In this document: one piece after another, positions 34,630-45,191 of the stretch
Numbering within the stretch: position 1 is the stretch's first letter
Layout of the letters: the number at the start of each line of letters is the position of its first letter
NCBI GenBank assembly: GCA_037176705.1
Contig: CM073893.1
Location: 29,797,182 to 29,861,181 of the forward strand
Reading direction: 5' to 3'
DNA from: Molossus alvarezi
Taxonomy: Eukaryota > Chordata > Mammalia > Chiroptera > Molossidae
Length of the DNA: 64,000 bases
Made by a program: the position numbers and the translations under genes
The notes under the pieces: generated by a model
The model's input: the letters and a program-made list of their open reading frames with translations, nothing else
Told to the model about the DNA's origin: nothing
Databases searched by the model: none

Positions 34630-35529
34630 ATGGTGAAACACACAAAAAAAAGCCAAATAAAAGAACAAGAGACCTCTTCCAAAGATGAAATAAATGAGGT
34701 GCAGTTAAGCAAGTTAACAGAGTGAGAATTCAGAGCCATGATGTTGAGTAAGCTCAAGAGCATGTATAAGGACATGAGCACCATGAGTAAAGACATAGAA
34801 ATGTTAAAAATCAACCAGTTGGAAATTAAAAACCACCAAGAAGAAATGAAGAATGACATAGCAGAAATAAAGAACACATTGAAAATTCTAAATAGGAGAG
34901 TAGAGGAAGCTGAGGACTGGATCAGTGAATTAGAAGATAGGGTAGAAAAAAACAACATTCAGAAAACCAAAAGGAAAGAACAATTAAAAAACAGGAAGAC
35001 AGCATAAGAGAACTGTGGGACAACTGCAAACGTAATAACATTTGCATCATAGGGGTTCCAGAGAAGAAGAAAATGAGCAAGGGTTAGAGAATATATTCAA
35101 AGAAATAGTGACAGAAAACTTCCCTAAATTGGTGAAGGAAGAAGGAATTCAAGTTCAAGAAGCACAGAGAGCCCCAGGTAAGAAGAACACAAACAGGCCC
35201 ACACCAAGACACATAGTAATCAAACTGCCAAAATTTAAAGACAAAGAGAGAATCCTAAAAGCAACAAGAGATAAGCAACAGGTTACCTACAAAGGAAACC
35301 CCATAAGGTTCTCAGCTGACTTCTCAACAGACATTACAGGCCAGAAGGGAATGGCATGAGGTAATCAAGGTCATGAAAAACAAGAATCTGAATCCAAGAT
35401 ATCCCTACCCATCAAGGCTATCATTCAAAATAGAAGGTGAAATAAAGATCTTCCCAGTCAAAAAAAAGGCTAAGGGAATACATTAGCACCAAACCGGAAC
35501 CTCAAGAAATATTAAAAGGATTGCTGTAA
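34630..35529 (+). pseudogene. L1-A ORF1 (RNA-binding protein), broken
   Basis: Homologue of L1 ORF1p, the trimeric coiled-coil RNA chaperone that packages L1 RNA in the cytoplasm. The start ATG at 34,630 is aligned with that of L1-B (MVKNRNKSQIKEQQ there). A TGA replaces codon 32 (34,723). From about 34,738 a heptad-rich segment follows (LKINQLEIKNHQEEMKND), giving the coiled coil. The RRM-like part is in a shifted frame from about 35,042 (QGLENIFKEIVTENFPKLV), followed by the C-terminal domain (KDKERILKATRDKQQ). Another frameshift precedes the C-terminus, which ends at the TAA at 35,527. Expected length about 300 residues. Non-functional. Confidence 0.93.
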
Positions 35530-35574
35530 TTAGCAGGAGAAATAGGAAGAAAAATGTAACCATACTAAACAAAA

Positions 35575-38500
35575 ATGGCAATAAATAAGTACATATCAAT
35601 AAGCACTTTAAATGTAAATGGATTGAATGCTCCCATAAAAAGACACAGAGTAGCTGATTGGATAAGAAAGCATGACTCATCTATCTGTTGTTTAAAAGAG
35701 ACCCACCTCACAACAAAAGACTCACATAGGTTGAAAGTGAAGGAATGGAAAAAAATCTTTCAAGCAAACAGTAAGGAAAAAAAAAGCTGGGGTAGCAATA
35801 CTCATATCTGATAAAATAGATTTCAAAGTGAAGGCCATAACTAGAGACAAAGAAGGCCACTACATAATATTGAAATGATCTATCCAATAGAAAAATATAA
35901 CCATGATGAACATATATGCACCCAATATAGGAGCACCAAAATATATTAAAAATCTTCAGGATGACTTCAAAGGAGAAATCGATAGCAATACAATCATAGT
36001 AAGGGACTTCAATACCTCGCTGACATCACTGGATAGATCCTCTAGACAAAAATTAGCAAGGAAACAGAGACTCTAAATGAAACACTAGACCAAATGGATT
36101 TAATAGATATCTACAGAGCATTACACCCCAAAACTACAGAATTCACATTCTTCTCAAATGCACATGGGACATTCTCAAAGATAGACCACATGTTAGGGCA
36201 CGAACTATGTCTCTACAAGTTCAAGAAGATTGAAATCATATCAAGCATCTTTTCAGATTACAATGGCATGAAACTGGAAATCAAGTGCAAGAAGAACATA
36301 CAAAGACATTTGAACACATGGAAGCTAAATAGCATGTTATTAAACAATGAATGGGTTACCAAGGAGATCAAGGAAGAAATTAAAAACTTCCTGGAAACCA
36401 ATGAAAATGAAGACACAACAACACAAAATCTATGGATGCAGCAAAAGCAGTTCTGAGAGGGAAGTTCATAGCACTACAGGCCTACCTTAAAAAAAAGAAA
36501 AATCTCTAATGGACTATCTAACCTCACAACATAAAGAACTAGACAGCAACCAAAAAGAAAACCCCAAAGCAAGTAGAAGGAAGCTAAATAGTAAATATCT
36601 GAGCAGAAATAAATGGTATAGAGTGTAAAGAACAATTCAAAGCATCAATGAAACAAAGAGCTGGTTTTTCGAAAAGATAAACACGATTGAGGGACACTTA
36701 GCTAGACTCACCAAGAAACAGAGAGAGAGAACCCAAATACACAAAATCAGAAATGAAAGAGGAGAAGTAACAACTGACACACAGAAATACAAAAGATCGT
36801 TAACAAATACTATGAACAATTATATGGCAAAAATTCGACAATCTAAGTGAAATGGTCAAATTTCTAGAAACACATAGTCGCCCAAACTGGAACGGGAAGA
36901 GATAAAAAACTTGAACAGACCAATAACAACAGAAGAAATTAAAGATGTAATCAAGACCTTCCCAGCAAACAAAAGCCCAGAACCGGATGGCTTCACGGAG
37001 ATGTTTTGCGAACATTCAAAGAAGAACTAACACCCATTTTCCTCAAACTATTTTTAAAAATGCAAGAAGAAGAAAGACTTCCAAACTCATTTTATGAAGC
37101 CAGCATAATTCTAATTCCAAAACCAGAAAAAGACACTACAAACAAAGAAAACTACAGGCCAATATCCCTGATGAACATAGATGCCAAATCCTGAATAAAT
37201 ACTAGCAAATCGAATCCAGCAATACACCCAAAAAATTATTCAACATGACCAAGTAGGATTCATCCCAGGAATGCAAGGCTGGTACAATATTCACAAATCA
37301 ATAAACATGATACACCACGTAAATAAAATGAAGAATAAAAACACATGATCATATCAATAGATGCTGAAAACATCTTTGACAAAATCCATCATCCATTTCT
37401 GATAAAAATGCTCAGCAATGTGAGAATAGATAGATCATATCTTGACATAATAAAGGCCATATATGAAAGACCTACAACCAACATCATATTAAATGGGCAA
37501 AAACTAAAAGCATTTTCTTTCAGAACAGGGACAAGGCAAGGATGCCCACTTTTGCCACTTACTTAACATAGTACTGGAAGTCTTAGCCACAACAATCGGA
37601 CAGGAAGAAAAAATAAAAGGGATCCAAATTGGAAAGGAGGAAGTGAAACAGTCATTATTCACAAAAGACATGATACTATACAAAGATAACCTCAAAGACT
37701 CCATAAAAAATTTACTAGACTTAATAAATGAATTTGGAAAAGTAGCAGGATACAAAATTAACATCAAGAAATCGATGGCATTCTCATATACCAATGATAA
37801 ACTCACCAAAGGAGAAACTAAGAAAACAATCCCATTTACCATTGTGGCAAAAAAATTAAGATACCTAGGAATAAACTTAACCAAAGAAATAAAGGACCTA
37901 TTCACAGAAAACTATAGGTCATTGACAAAAAATATAGAGGAAGATATAAAAAAGTGGAAGCACATACCCTGTTCATGGTTCGGAACAACTAACATCATTA
38001 AAATGTCCATACTACCCAAAGCAATCTTTAGATTCAATGTAATCCCCATCAATGTACCAACGACATACTTCACAGAAATAGAACAAATACTTCAAAAGTT
38101 CACATGGAATCAAAATAGATCTCGGATAGCCACCGCAATCTTGAAAAAGAAGAACAATGTTGGAGGGATCACATTACCAGATTTCAGGTTATACTACAAA
38201 GCACTGTAATCAAAACAGCCTGGTACTGGCACAAGAAAAGGCATACAGACCAGTTGAACAGAACAGAGAACCCAGAAATGGACCCATGGTAATATGCTCA
38301 ATTAATATTTGACAAAGGTGGCAAGAGCATACAGTGGAATAAGGACAGCCTCTTTAATAAATGGTGTTGTGAAAATTGGACAGCTATGTGCAAAAAAAAA
38401 AAAAAAATGAAACTAGACCATCAACTTACACCGTACACAAGAATAAACTCAAAATGGATAAAAGACTTAAAACTAACTCATGAATCCATAAAAAATCCTA

Positions 38501-39397
38501 CAAGAAACTGTAGGCAACAAAATTTCAGACATCATACACAGCAGAATTTTCACTGATACATCACCTAAGGCAATAGAAACAAAGGAGAAAATGAACACAT
38601 GGGACTACATCAAACTCAAAAGCTTCCACACAGCGAAAGATACAATCATCAAAACGGAAAGGATACCCACTGTATGGGAGAGCATAATTGCCAATGATAC
38701 ATCAGATAAGGGGTTAATTTCCAATATATATAGAGTGCTCATGCAACTCAACAGAAGGAAGACAAAGAACCCAATTAAAAAATTGGCAGAGGAGCTGAAT
38801 AGACACCTCTCTAAACAGGACATACAAATGGCCAAGAGACATATGAAGGAATGCTCAACATCACTAATCATCAGAGAGATGCAAATTAAAACAACAGTGA
38901 GGTGTCACCTTACACTTGTCAGAATGGCCACCATCAACAAATCATCAAACAACAAGTGTTGGTGAGGGTGTGGAGAAAAGGGGACTCTAGTGCACTGCTG
39001 GTGGAAATGCAGACTGGTGTAGCCACTATGGAAAACCATATGGTGTTACCTCAAAAAATTAAAAATTGAACTGCTATTTGACTCCGTGTTTTCACGTCTA
39101 GGAATATACCCTAACAAGCCTGAAACATCAATCAGAAAGAATATATGTACCCTCATGTTCATAGCAGCACGATTTACAATAGCTAAGATCTGGAAACAGC
39201 TTAAATGTCCATCTGTAGATGAATGGATAAAAAAGCAGTGGTACATATGCACAATGGAGTACTATGCAGCTGTAAGAAAGAAAGATCTCTTATCCTGTGC
39301 GACTACATGGAGGGACCTGGAAAGTATTATCCTAAGCGAAGCAAGTCAAACAGAGAGAGACAAGGATCATATGATCTCACTTTTTTGTGGAATATAA
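35575..39397 (+). pseudogene. L1-A ORF2 (endonuclease/reverse transcriptase), broken
   Basis: About 1,274 codons in length if unbroken, starting 45 bp after ORF1. Endonuclease: 'ISTLNVNGLNAPIKRHR' and LKETHLT (catalytic Glu kept) at the start, '[10 protein letters not shown]' kept, but the terminal catalytic His is Tyr (SDYNG, codon 36,259-36,261). Reverse transcriptase: the conserved FADD active-site motif reads F-T-K-D at 37,658-37,669, so one catalytic Asp is lost, and PGPDG reads PEPDG. C-terminal Cys-rich region near 38,960. Several frameshifts and stops. The copy cannot encode an active enzyme. Confidence 0.94.
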
Positions 39398-39647
39398 TAA
39401 ATATAACAGTCTGAGGAATGGGATAGTCCCAGAGATGTGGAAGTGGGGTACAGACTGACAATCCCCAGGAGAGGGTGTGGTGGGGGAGAGATAAACCACA
39501 GAACTTATATGCATGTATGCATGAACAATGGACATGGACAATAATGCTGGTGATGGGGCAGGGAGGAAGGGGGAGGGCATAATCAGTGGGGGAAAAAGGA
39601 GAAACATCTGTAACAAAAATAAATAAATTGATTTTAAAAAAATCAAT

Positions 39648-39690
39648 AAAAATATCCTCAGGTAAGGATTAATAATAAATAAATAAATAA
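39648..39690 (+). mobile_element. 3' hairpin tail of the split SINE
   Basis: AATATCCTCAGGTAAGGATT followed by TAA/TAAA repeats, i.e. the end of the SINE that begins at 32,920. It is followed by the second copy of that SINE's target-site duplication. Confidence 0.8.
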
Positions 39691-39703
39691 AAATCTGTCT
39701 TAA

Positions 39704-41334
39704 TGTGTTATGAGTATTAAATGAGTCAAATGAGTTAGAATAGGTGCAGAACACCCCCCTCAAAATGTGTTGTTATGTATATTATCATAAGGGCAAATAT
39801 TATCATAAATATTAGTAATACTTTTATTGTAAAATACCAGATTAAGTTAGTTACTGTTTGAATGTAGCTGTGCTTTCAAGATAAAACAATAATACTATTA
39901 TACAGAATATGAATCTGAGTGAAATGACAGGAGTATAAATTCCTTACATATTAAAAAATATATCTGATTTTCCAAATTACTAATTATAATTTTTTACATC
40001 AATCTGTTAAAAATTATATTTAAAATGTGAAATATACTATTCCATTTTATAGGTAGACTGCCAACAAAATGGGATTGAAAGTATGCTTCTGACTAGACGT
40101 AGGGTACTTTCAATTTTTTTCATTGTTAAACAGACAAGTAAGGGCATTTTTTATTCTGAGATAGCTAAGAACCTTCTTTGTCTTCCAAGTTAACTCTATG
40201 TCATACTATGTACAATGGTTTTTTTCTTATATTTTTTCATGTTAAGAATGAATATTTCAGGGACATTTAGAAGTGCATATATATGGGAAAAATGTAAAAT
40301 TATATCCACATAAGGGCTAATACTTTGAAGATAAAAAAAAAAAATGTTTTTACTTTGGATGAACTAAAACAATGTTATAACCCAGGGAGCAAATTTTAAA
40401 TTTAGCCTGCTTCTCAAGTGTATCTGAGAAATTGTATTAAATGAATATTCTCTTTGGTGTGGAAAGATTCCAGCTGATTAAAACGATCAATGTGATATAC
40501 TAAGTGTTAGTTCTCCCAGGCTCCTACGTCTGACACATGATCGGTTTATGGCATGGCTTTTGCTGAAAAGTAAACTGTAGTATTTGTCTCCTGGTTCTCG
40601 TCTACCTGGCTTTAAATTTGCAATTGGAAGCTAAGGAGTTGCTTTTTTAAAAAAGGTTTATAGATTTTGGCATAAGATATAGGAATCCTGAGAGAGATCA
40701 GCGAGGAATCTAGAGTTATATCTATATGAACTATCACAATGACACCTGGATTTACCAAAATGTTCTAGCTACAAGAATCATGGCAATGTCAGAGTTAGTG
40801 TATGTTAACAGTTTGGGACCTACCAAAAGTGAAGTTTCAGAGTTTTTTATTTGCAGTAGAAATTTTTGTGTTTATATATATTAACACTTCCAAAAACCAT
40901 TATAGGAAAAAGATGGAAGCTATTTGGAATCCATTGCTATAGTTTTGAGACAAGAATAGTACAGTTGTAGCAAGTAATTCCTACTTTTCTATAATTCATA
41001 GGGACTAAAATCAGCAATAAAAGTCAGAATTTAAAGACGGAACGCATAATATTTGGTTTTTTTTGCAATTAATTTCATAAATATTATCTCTTGCTTTCTA
41101 AGAACAGAGCATGATAAAGTAGAGGTATATTGAATAAGCATTTGGCCTAAAAGTCAAATTCCGAGGGGATATATCTGAGGTTTAGTATTCATCTGAGGCT
41201 TGAACTCATCATTGTGGAGATATACTTTCAGAAGTCTGAAATTTTATTTAAAAAATATTTTGAAATATTTAAAACCTTGATATAAATATCTAATTTTAAA
41301 TAAGACTTTTTGGAAAAGACTTTTTAAGAAAATA
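39704..41334. other. Intergenic sequence, nothing assigned
   Basis: AT-rich; no recognised repeat, RNA or exon. Confidence 0.45.
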
Positions 41335-41540
41335 CTTTATTGATTTTTAGAGAGCGAGAGGAACAGAGAGGGAGAGAGAGAGAGAAACACTGATGTGAGA
41401 GAGCAAGATCAATCAGCTGCCTCCTGCACACCCTCAACTGGAAATAGAGCCCACAATCCATGCGAGTATTCTGACTTGGAACTGAACCAGCATCTATTCA
41501 GTACACAGGACGACACTCAACTAACTGAGACATACAGGGT
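41335..41540 (-). mobile_element. Old VES SINE (minus)
   Basis: Minus-strand copy with tail 'ttattgatttttagagagcg', GA-rich body, 'cagctgcctcctgcacaccc' and a decayed head near 41,540. Strongly diverged. Confidence 0.85.
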
Positions 41541-41799
41541 TAAATATTTAAATTTTGTATCATTATAATGCAGGACTCTAATTTATCATAAATACCACAT
41601 GTTAAATCAATCCTGAAATAACTAGATTATTTTAGGCTACTGTACTTTTTACAATCCTTAGTAGATGCTCACATTCAACTCTGACCTATTACAGGAGCAA
41701 TTCTTTTCTTTATATCTCAGCAAGAAATAAAAACAAATAACTTTTTTCTTTTTGTAATCCCATTACTTAAACAAAATTAAATAGAAAATATAAATTTTA

Positions 41800-41930
41800 G
41801 GGTTTTTTAAAATTTTTATTGTTGAGAGTATTCTAGATATCCCCCATTTTTTCCCCATAGCTCATCTCCACCCAATTCCCACCCCACTACACTACTGTCT
41901 GTGTCCATAGATTATGCATATATGTAGTTT
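41800..41930 (-). mobile_element. L1 3'-end remnant (minus)
   Basis: 'tttttattgttgagagtatt', 'ctagatatcccccatttttt' and 'ccccactacactactgtctg' are typical of reversed bat L1 3' ends. Confidence 0.7.
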
Positions 41931-42371
41931 TTAAGGATTATTTTGGTTACTGTGATGAATGCTAATGTACTAAACAATTAACTATACATTGAAATTGTAT
42001 ATGAAATATTTATAATTATGCATTTATTTGCATTTTTATTAACATTTGTTAACTGTAAATGTGTATCTTAATATTTAATTATTTATTCATGGCATTATGA
42101 ATAAACTTTACCTTGGTAGGTAAAGTTAAGATAATTTAATTCCATCACTTGCCTTGAGACAGTACAAGAGAGCAGGTGATACTACATGATGAGATATCAT
42201 CTCCCAAGGAAGCAGTAATGATAAGGAGGTTAGTGTTTAAGAAACAAATGAATCCAAGTGAATCTGAGAAGTTCATAAAATGTATTTAACACATTCCTTC
42301 CCTTGTAACACTCAGGTCCACTTATATGCTCTTGTTATATCCAGGTCTCATGCTATAATTTAACACCTTTA

Positions 42372-42411
<40 letters not shown>

Positions 42412-43054
42412 GAAGCCATCGCATTTTTTCCTCAGGATACAGTGACTAGTTTAATCATTTGAAGTTCTCTTCAAGACTATGGAATGTAGCATTTCTTAAA
42501 ATGCTCAAGGTACACAATTTGGTAAAGCTATCTTTACCAAAAGAAAACGAGGTGGAGTTTCTCCAGGGAGTTTAATTGGTATTTATCAATTTCCTTATTG
42601 ACCAACCACTCTAACCACTCCAAATTTCCTTTATGCATGCCAAGTATTTTTTTATTGGGTTTGTGTGCTTGCTGGTGTTAACCAAATGCCATCTTGAGGG
42701 GTCTGATTTCAGCAGCCATATATTTATTGGATTGCAGTTGCTACAATTGCCCTTTCATAAATATCACTATGCAAGTGAGTAATAAGTCAGCTCTGTGAAA
42801 CCTCTGAGTTCAGTTATATTCCTCCTTGTCCCCATCAAATCACACGTGGCTGTAATCCTAATGTCTCCTAATAATTGTGATTGCTACCTCAAAAAAAAAA
42901 CAAAAACAAAAAAAACACATAACTCTTTTATATGCTTGATTTTCCACTAGCTGGGGTAGACTAAAGCAGATAGCTTAGTCCATAGCTTAATATTGACTAA
43001 AACCTCATCTATTCCACTGAAGGAATAGCTCTTAAAAATAGCAACTCTCACGAT
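41931..43054. other. Intergenic sequence, one microsatellite
   Basis: Apart from the GT repeat, no repeat is recognised. 42,540-42,880 has mixed composition and could be conserved non-coding DNA, but I have no direct support. Confidence 0.4.
42374..42410. repeat. (GT)n microsatellite
   Basis: About 18 uninterrupted GT units. Confidence 0.97.
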
Positions 43055-43324
43055 GGGAAAAATGGTAGTGGAGTGAATGGAGCTACACAGACCATCTCCC
43101 AGGACCAAACGGGATTTACAACGAAATTAAAGGCAAATCTTCAGGAAGGGGCAACCGAAAGACACCTTGGAGGACCACTTAACCAGGGACACCGACTCAG
43201 TCCTGGTCGACTTGTGAGGACGTGAGAGGGGGCCGGGAGCCCACGGTCCGCAGCGGCCTGGGCGGGGACTAGGGGGCTCGGCGGGAAGTTGCTGCTGCCG
43301 CCGCCTCGGCTGCGACCCCACCTG

Positions 43325-43620
43325 AGTCCTGTGAACTCTGCTGCCTGCTAAGCCCTTGGCTGGTGCCACACGGACTGGCACGGACTGGCTGGGAACAGGG
43401 GCCTCGGCGGGACGCTGCTACCAAGACTGACTCCTGTGAACTCTGCGTGCTAAGCCCTCTGCTGGTGCCGCACGGACTCATGGGGACCAGGGGACTCTGC
43501 TGGAAGCTGCTGCCACATCGGCAGTGTCCCGCTACCGCAGCTTAGTCCTGGGGTTTCTGCTGAGTGCAACGTCCACGGCTGATGCCACAGCCACAGCCTC
43601 CCTTGGCTGGAAGCAGCACC
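43325..43620 (+). repeat. L1-B 5'-UTR tandem repeats of about 105 bp
   Basis: Units start at GTGAACTCTGC (43,331 and 43,436) and a decayed third unit lies near 43,540 (AGTCCTGGGGTTTCTGCTGA). Each holds CTAAGCCC, GGCTGGTGCC and GGGACTCTGC/GGGCCTCGGC blocks. GC-rich with many CpGs. Confidence 0.85.
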
Positions 43621-44224
43621 CTCGGGTTAAAAGTCCCAGGCGGCTCCACGACACAGAGTCTAGACAGAAGCTAAATTGGCAGCAGCCACTCACCTTGGGC
43701 TCCGGCAGAGGGAAGGCAGACTGGACTGGAACTGTGTGGGGACACTCGGGTTTTGGAGGGTGCTAAGAGCTTTTGCTGAGTACAGCCACGCAGGACTGTG
43801 GTCATTTTACTCCATCCCAGGGCCCTGGGGAGAGGCAGAGGCCCCTCCCTCAGAGATTCAACCCCACCTGGTGGCCACTGAAATGCTAATTGAGGCCCAT
43901 TAACAACCAGCAGCTGCCCCACCCTTGGGAAATCCTCTTACACTGAGCACCTGAGGGAGTTTTTCAGGCAACTCAGAAACCAAGGGTCTTCAGGTGACCT
44001 CTACTAATAGCCTCCAGGCAAAATAAAACAAACAAACAATGCTAGAGGATAACTACCATTCCCTGGGCTAGCAACACTAACCAGAAAAGCTAAGACTTGA
44101 CGGTGGTGTTTAAAGTGGGTTCTCCCTAGCTCATCCACATTCAGGAGAAGGAGCCACAAACAACAGAACACCAGCACCCACAGGGAAAATTTGGCAGACT
44201 CCAAAGCCCACTGTGATAGCCAAA

Positions 44225-45045
44225 ATGGTGAAAAACAGAAACAAAAGCCAAATAAAAGAACAACAGACCTCTACTGAAGATGAGATAAATGAGGTGCAAT
44301 TAAGCAAGTTAACAGAACTAGAATTTAGAGCCATGATGTTGAGGAAGCTCAACAGCATGTGTAAGGATAAGAGCACCATGAGTAAAGACATAGAAATGTT
44401 GAAAATCAACCAGTTGGAAATTAAAAACCAACAGGAAGAAATGAAGAATGACATATCAGAAATGAAAAACACATTGGAAGTTCTAAAAAGCAGAGTAGGG
44501 GAAGCTGAGGACTGGATCAGTGAATTAAAAGACAGGCTATAAAAAATCAACCAATCAGGAAACCAAAAGGAAAAAACAATTGAAAAACAAGAAGACAGCT
44601 TAAGAGAACTGTGGGACAACTGAAACGGAATAATATTCGCATCATAGAAGTCCCTGAAGAAGAAGAAAATAAGCAAGGGTTAGAGAATATATTCAAAGAA
44701 ATAGTGACAGAAAACTTCCCTAATTTGGTGAAGGAAGAAGGCATTCAAGTACAAGAAGCACAGAGAGCCCCAACTAAGAAGAACCCAAACAGGCCCACAA
44801 CAAGACTGCCAAACATTAAAGACAAAGAGAGAATCCTAAAAGCAGCAAGAGATAAGCAACAGGTTACCTACACACACACAAAAAAACCCATAAGTTTCTC
44901 AGCTGACTTCTCAACAGACACTACAGGCCAGAAGGGAATGGCATGAAGTAATCAAGGTCATGATAAACAAGGATCTGAATCCAAGATATCCCTACCCAGC
45001 AAGGCTATCATTCAAAATAGAAGGTAAAATAAAGAGCTTCCCAGA

Positions 45046-45086
<41 letters not shown>

Positions 45087-45145
45087 TAAGGGAATACATT
45101 AGCACCAAACCAGCACTGCAAGAAATGTTATAAGGAATGCTGTAA
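44225..45145 (+). pseudogene. L1-B ORF1 (RNA-binding protein), broken
   Basis: ORF1p homologue. The ATG at 44,225 gives MVKNRNKSQIKEQQTSTEDE, followed by a coiled-coil stretch (about residues 45-105: MLKINQLEIKNQQEEMKN). The frame stops at 44,540 (TAA after KDRL), then continues in a piece from 44,611 (NIRIIEVPEEEENKQGLEN, RRM-like) to 44,946. A run of 37 A lies within the C-terminal domain at 45,047-45,083. A premature TAA (45,131) precedes the ancestral end at 45,143. It is the better preserved ORF1 of the two long copies but cannot make full-length protein. Confidence 0.94.
45047..45083 (+). repeat. A37 run inside L1-B ORF1
   Basis: L1-A has only eight A at the same place (35,461). This is an expansion within a Lys-coding A tract. 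Confidence 0.97.
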
Positions 45146-45191
45146 TTACCATGAGAAATGGGAAGAAAAATAGAACCACACTAAACAAAAA

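Larger units (their letters stand above)
33533..39629 (+). mobile_element. L1-A, near-full-length LINE-1 (+)
   Basis: About 6.1 kb. It starts near 'aaaaaatggcggcggagtg', has a GC-rich 5'-UTR with tandem repeats, ORF1, ORF2, a G-rich 3'-UTR and an A-rich tail. Target-site duplication GATTTTTAAAAAAATTAAT (33,514) / GATTTTAAAAAAATCAAT (39,630). Both ORFs are broken by stops and frameshifts, and key catalytic residues are lost, so the copy is dead. The plus-strand frames of 60-190 codons between 34,738 and 39,414 are pieces of ORF1 and ORF2. The minus-strand frames are shadows, apart from the 5'-UTR antisense frame discussed in the findings. Confidence 0.96.

Noticed and set aside
34536..34958. 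Minus-strand frames of 140-181 codons over L1-A and L1-B ORF1 (also 44,131-44,676) and similar ones over ORF2
   Set aside because: Shadows of A-rich ORF1 and ORF2; they contain only Phe/Ser/Leu-rich antisense sequence.
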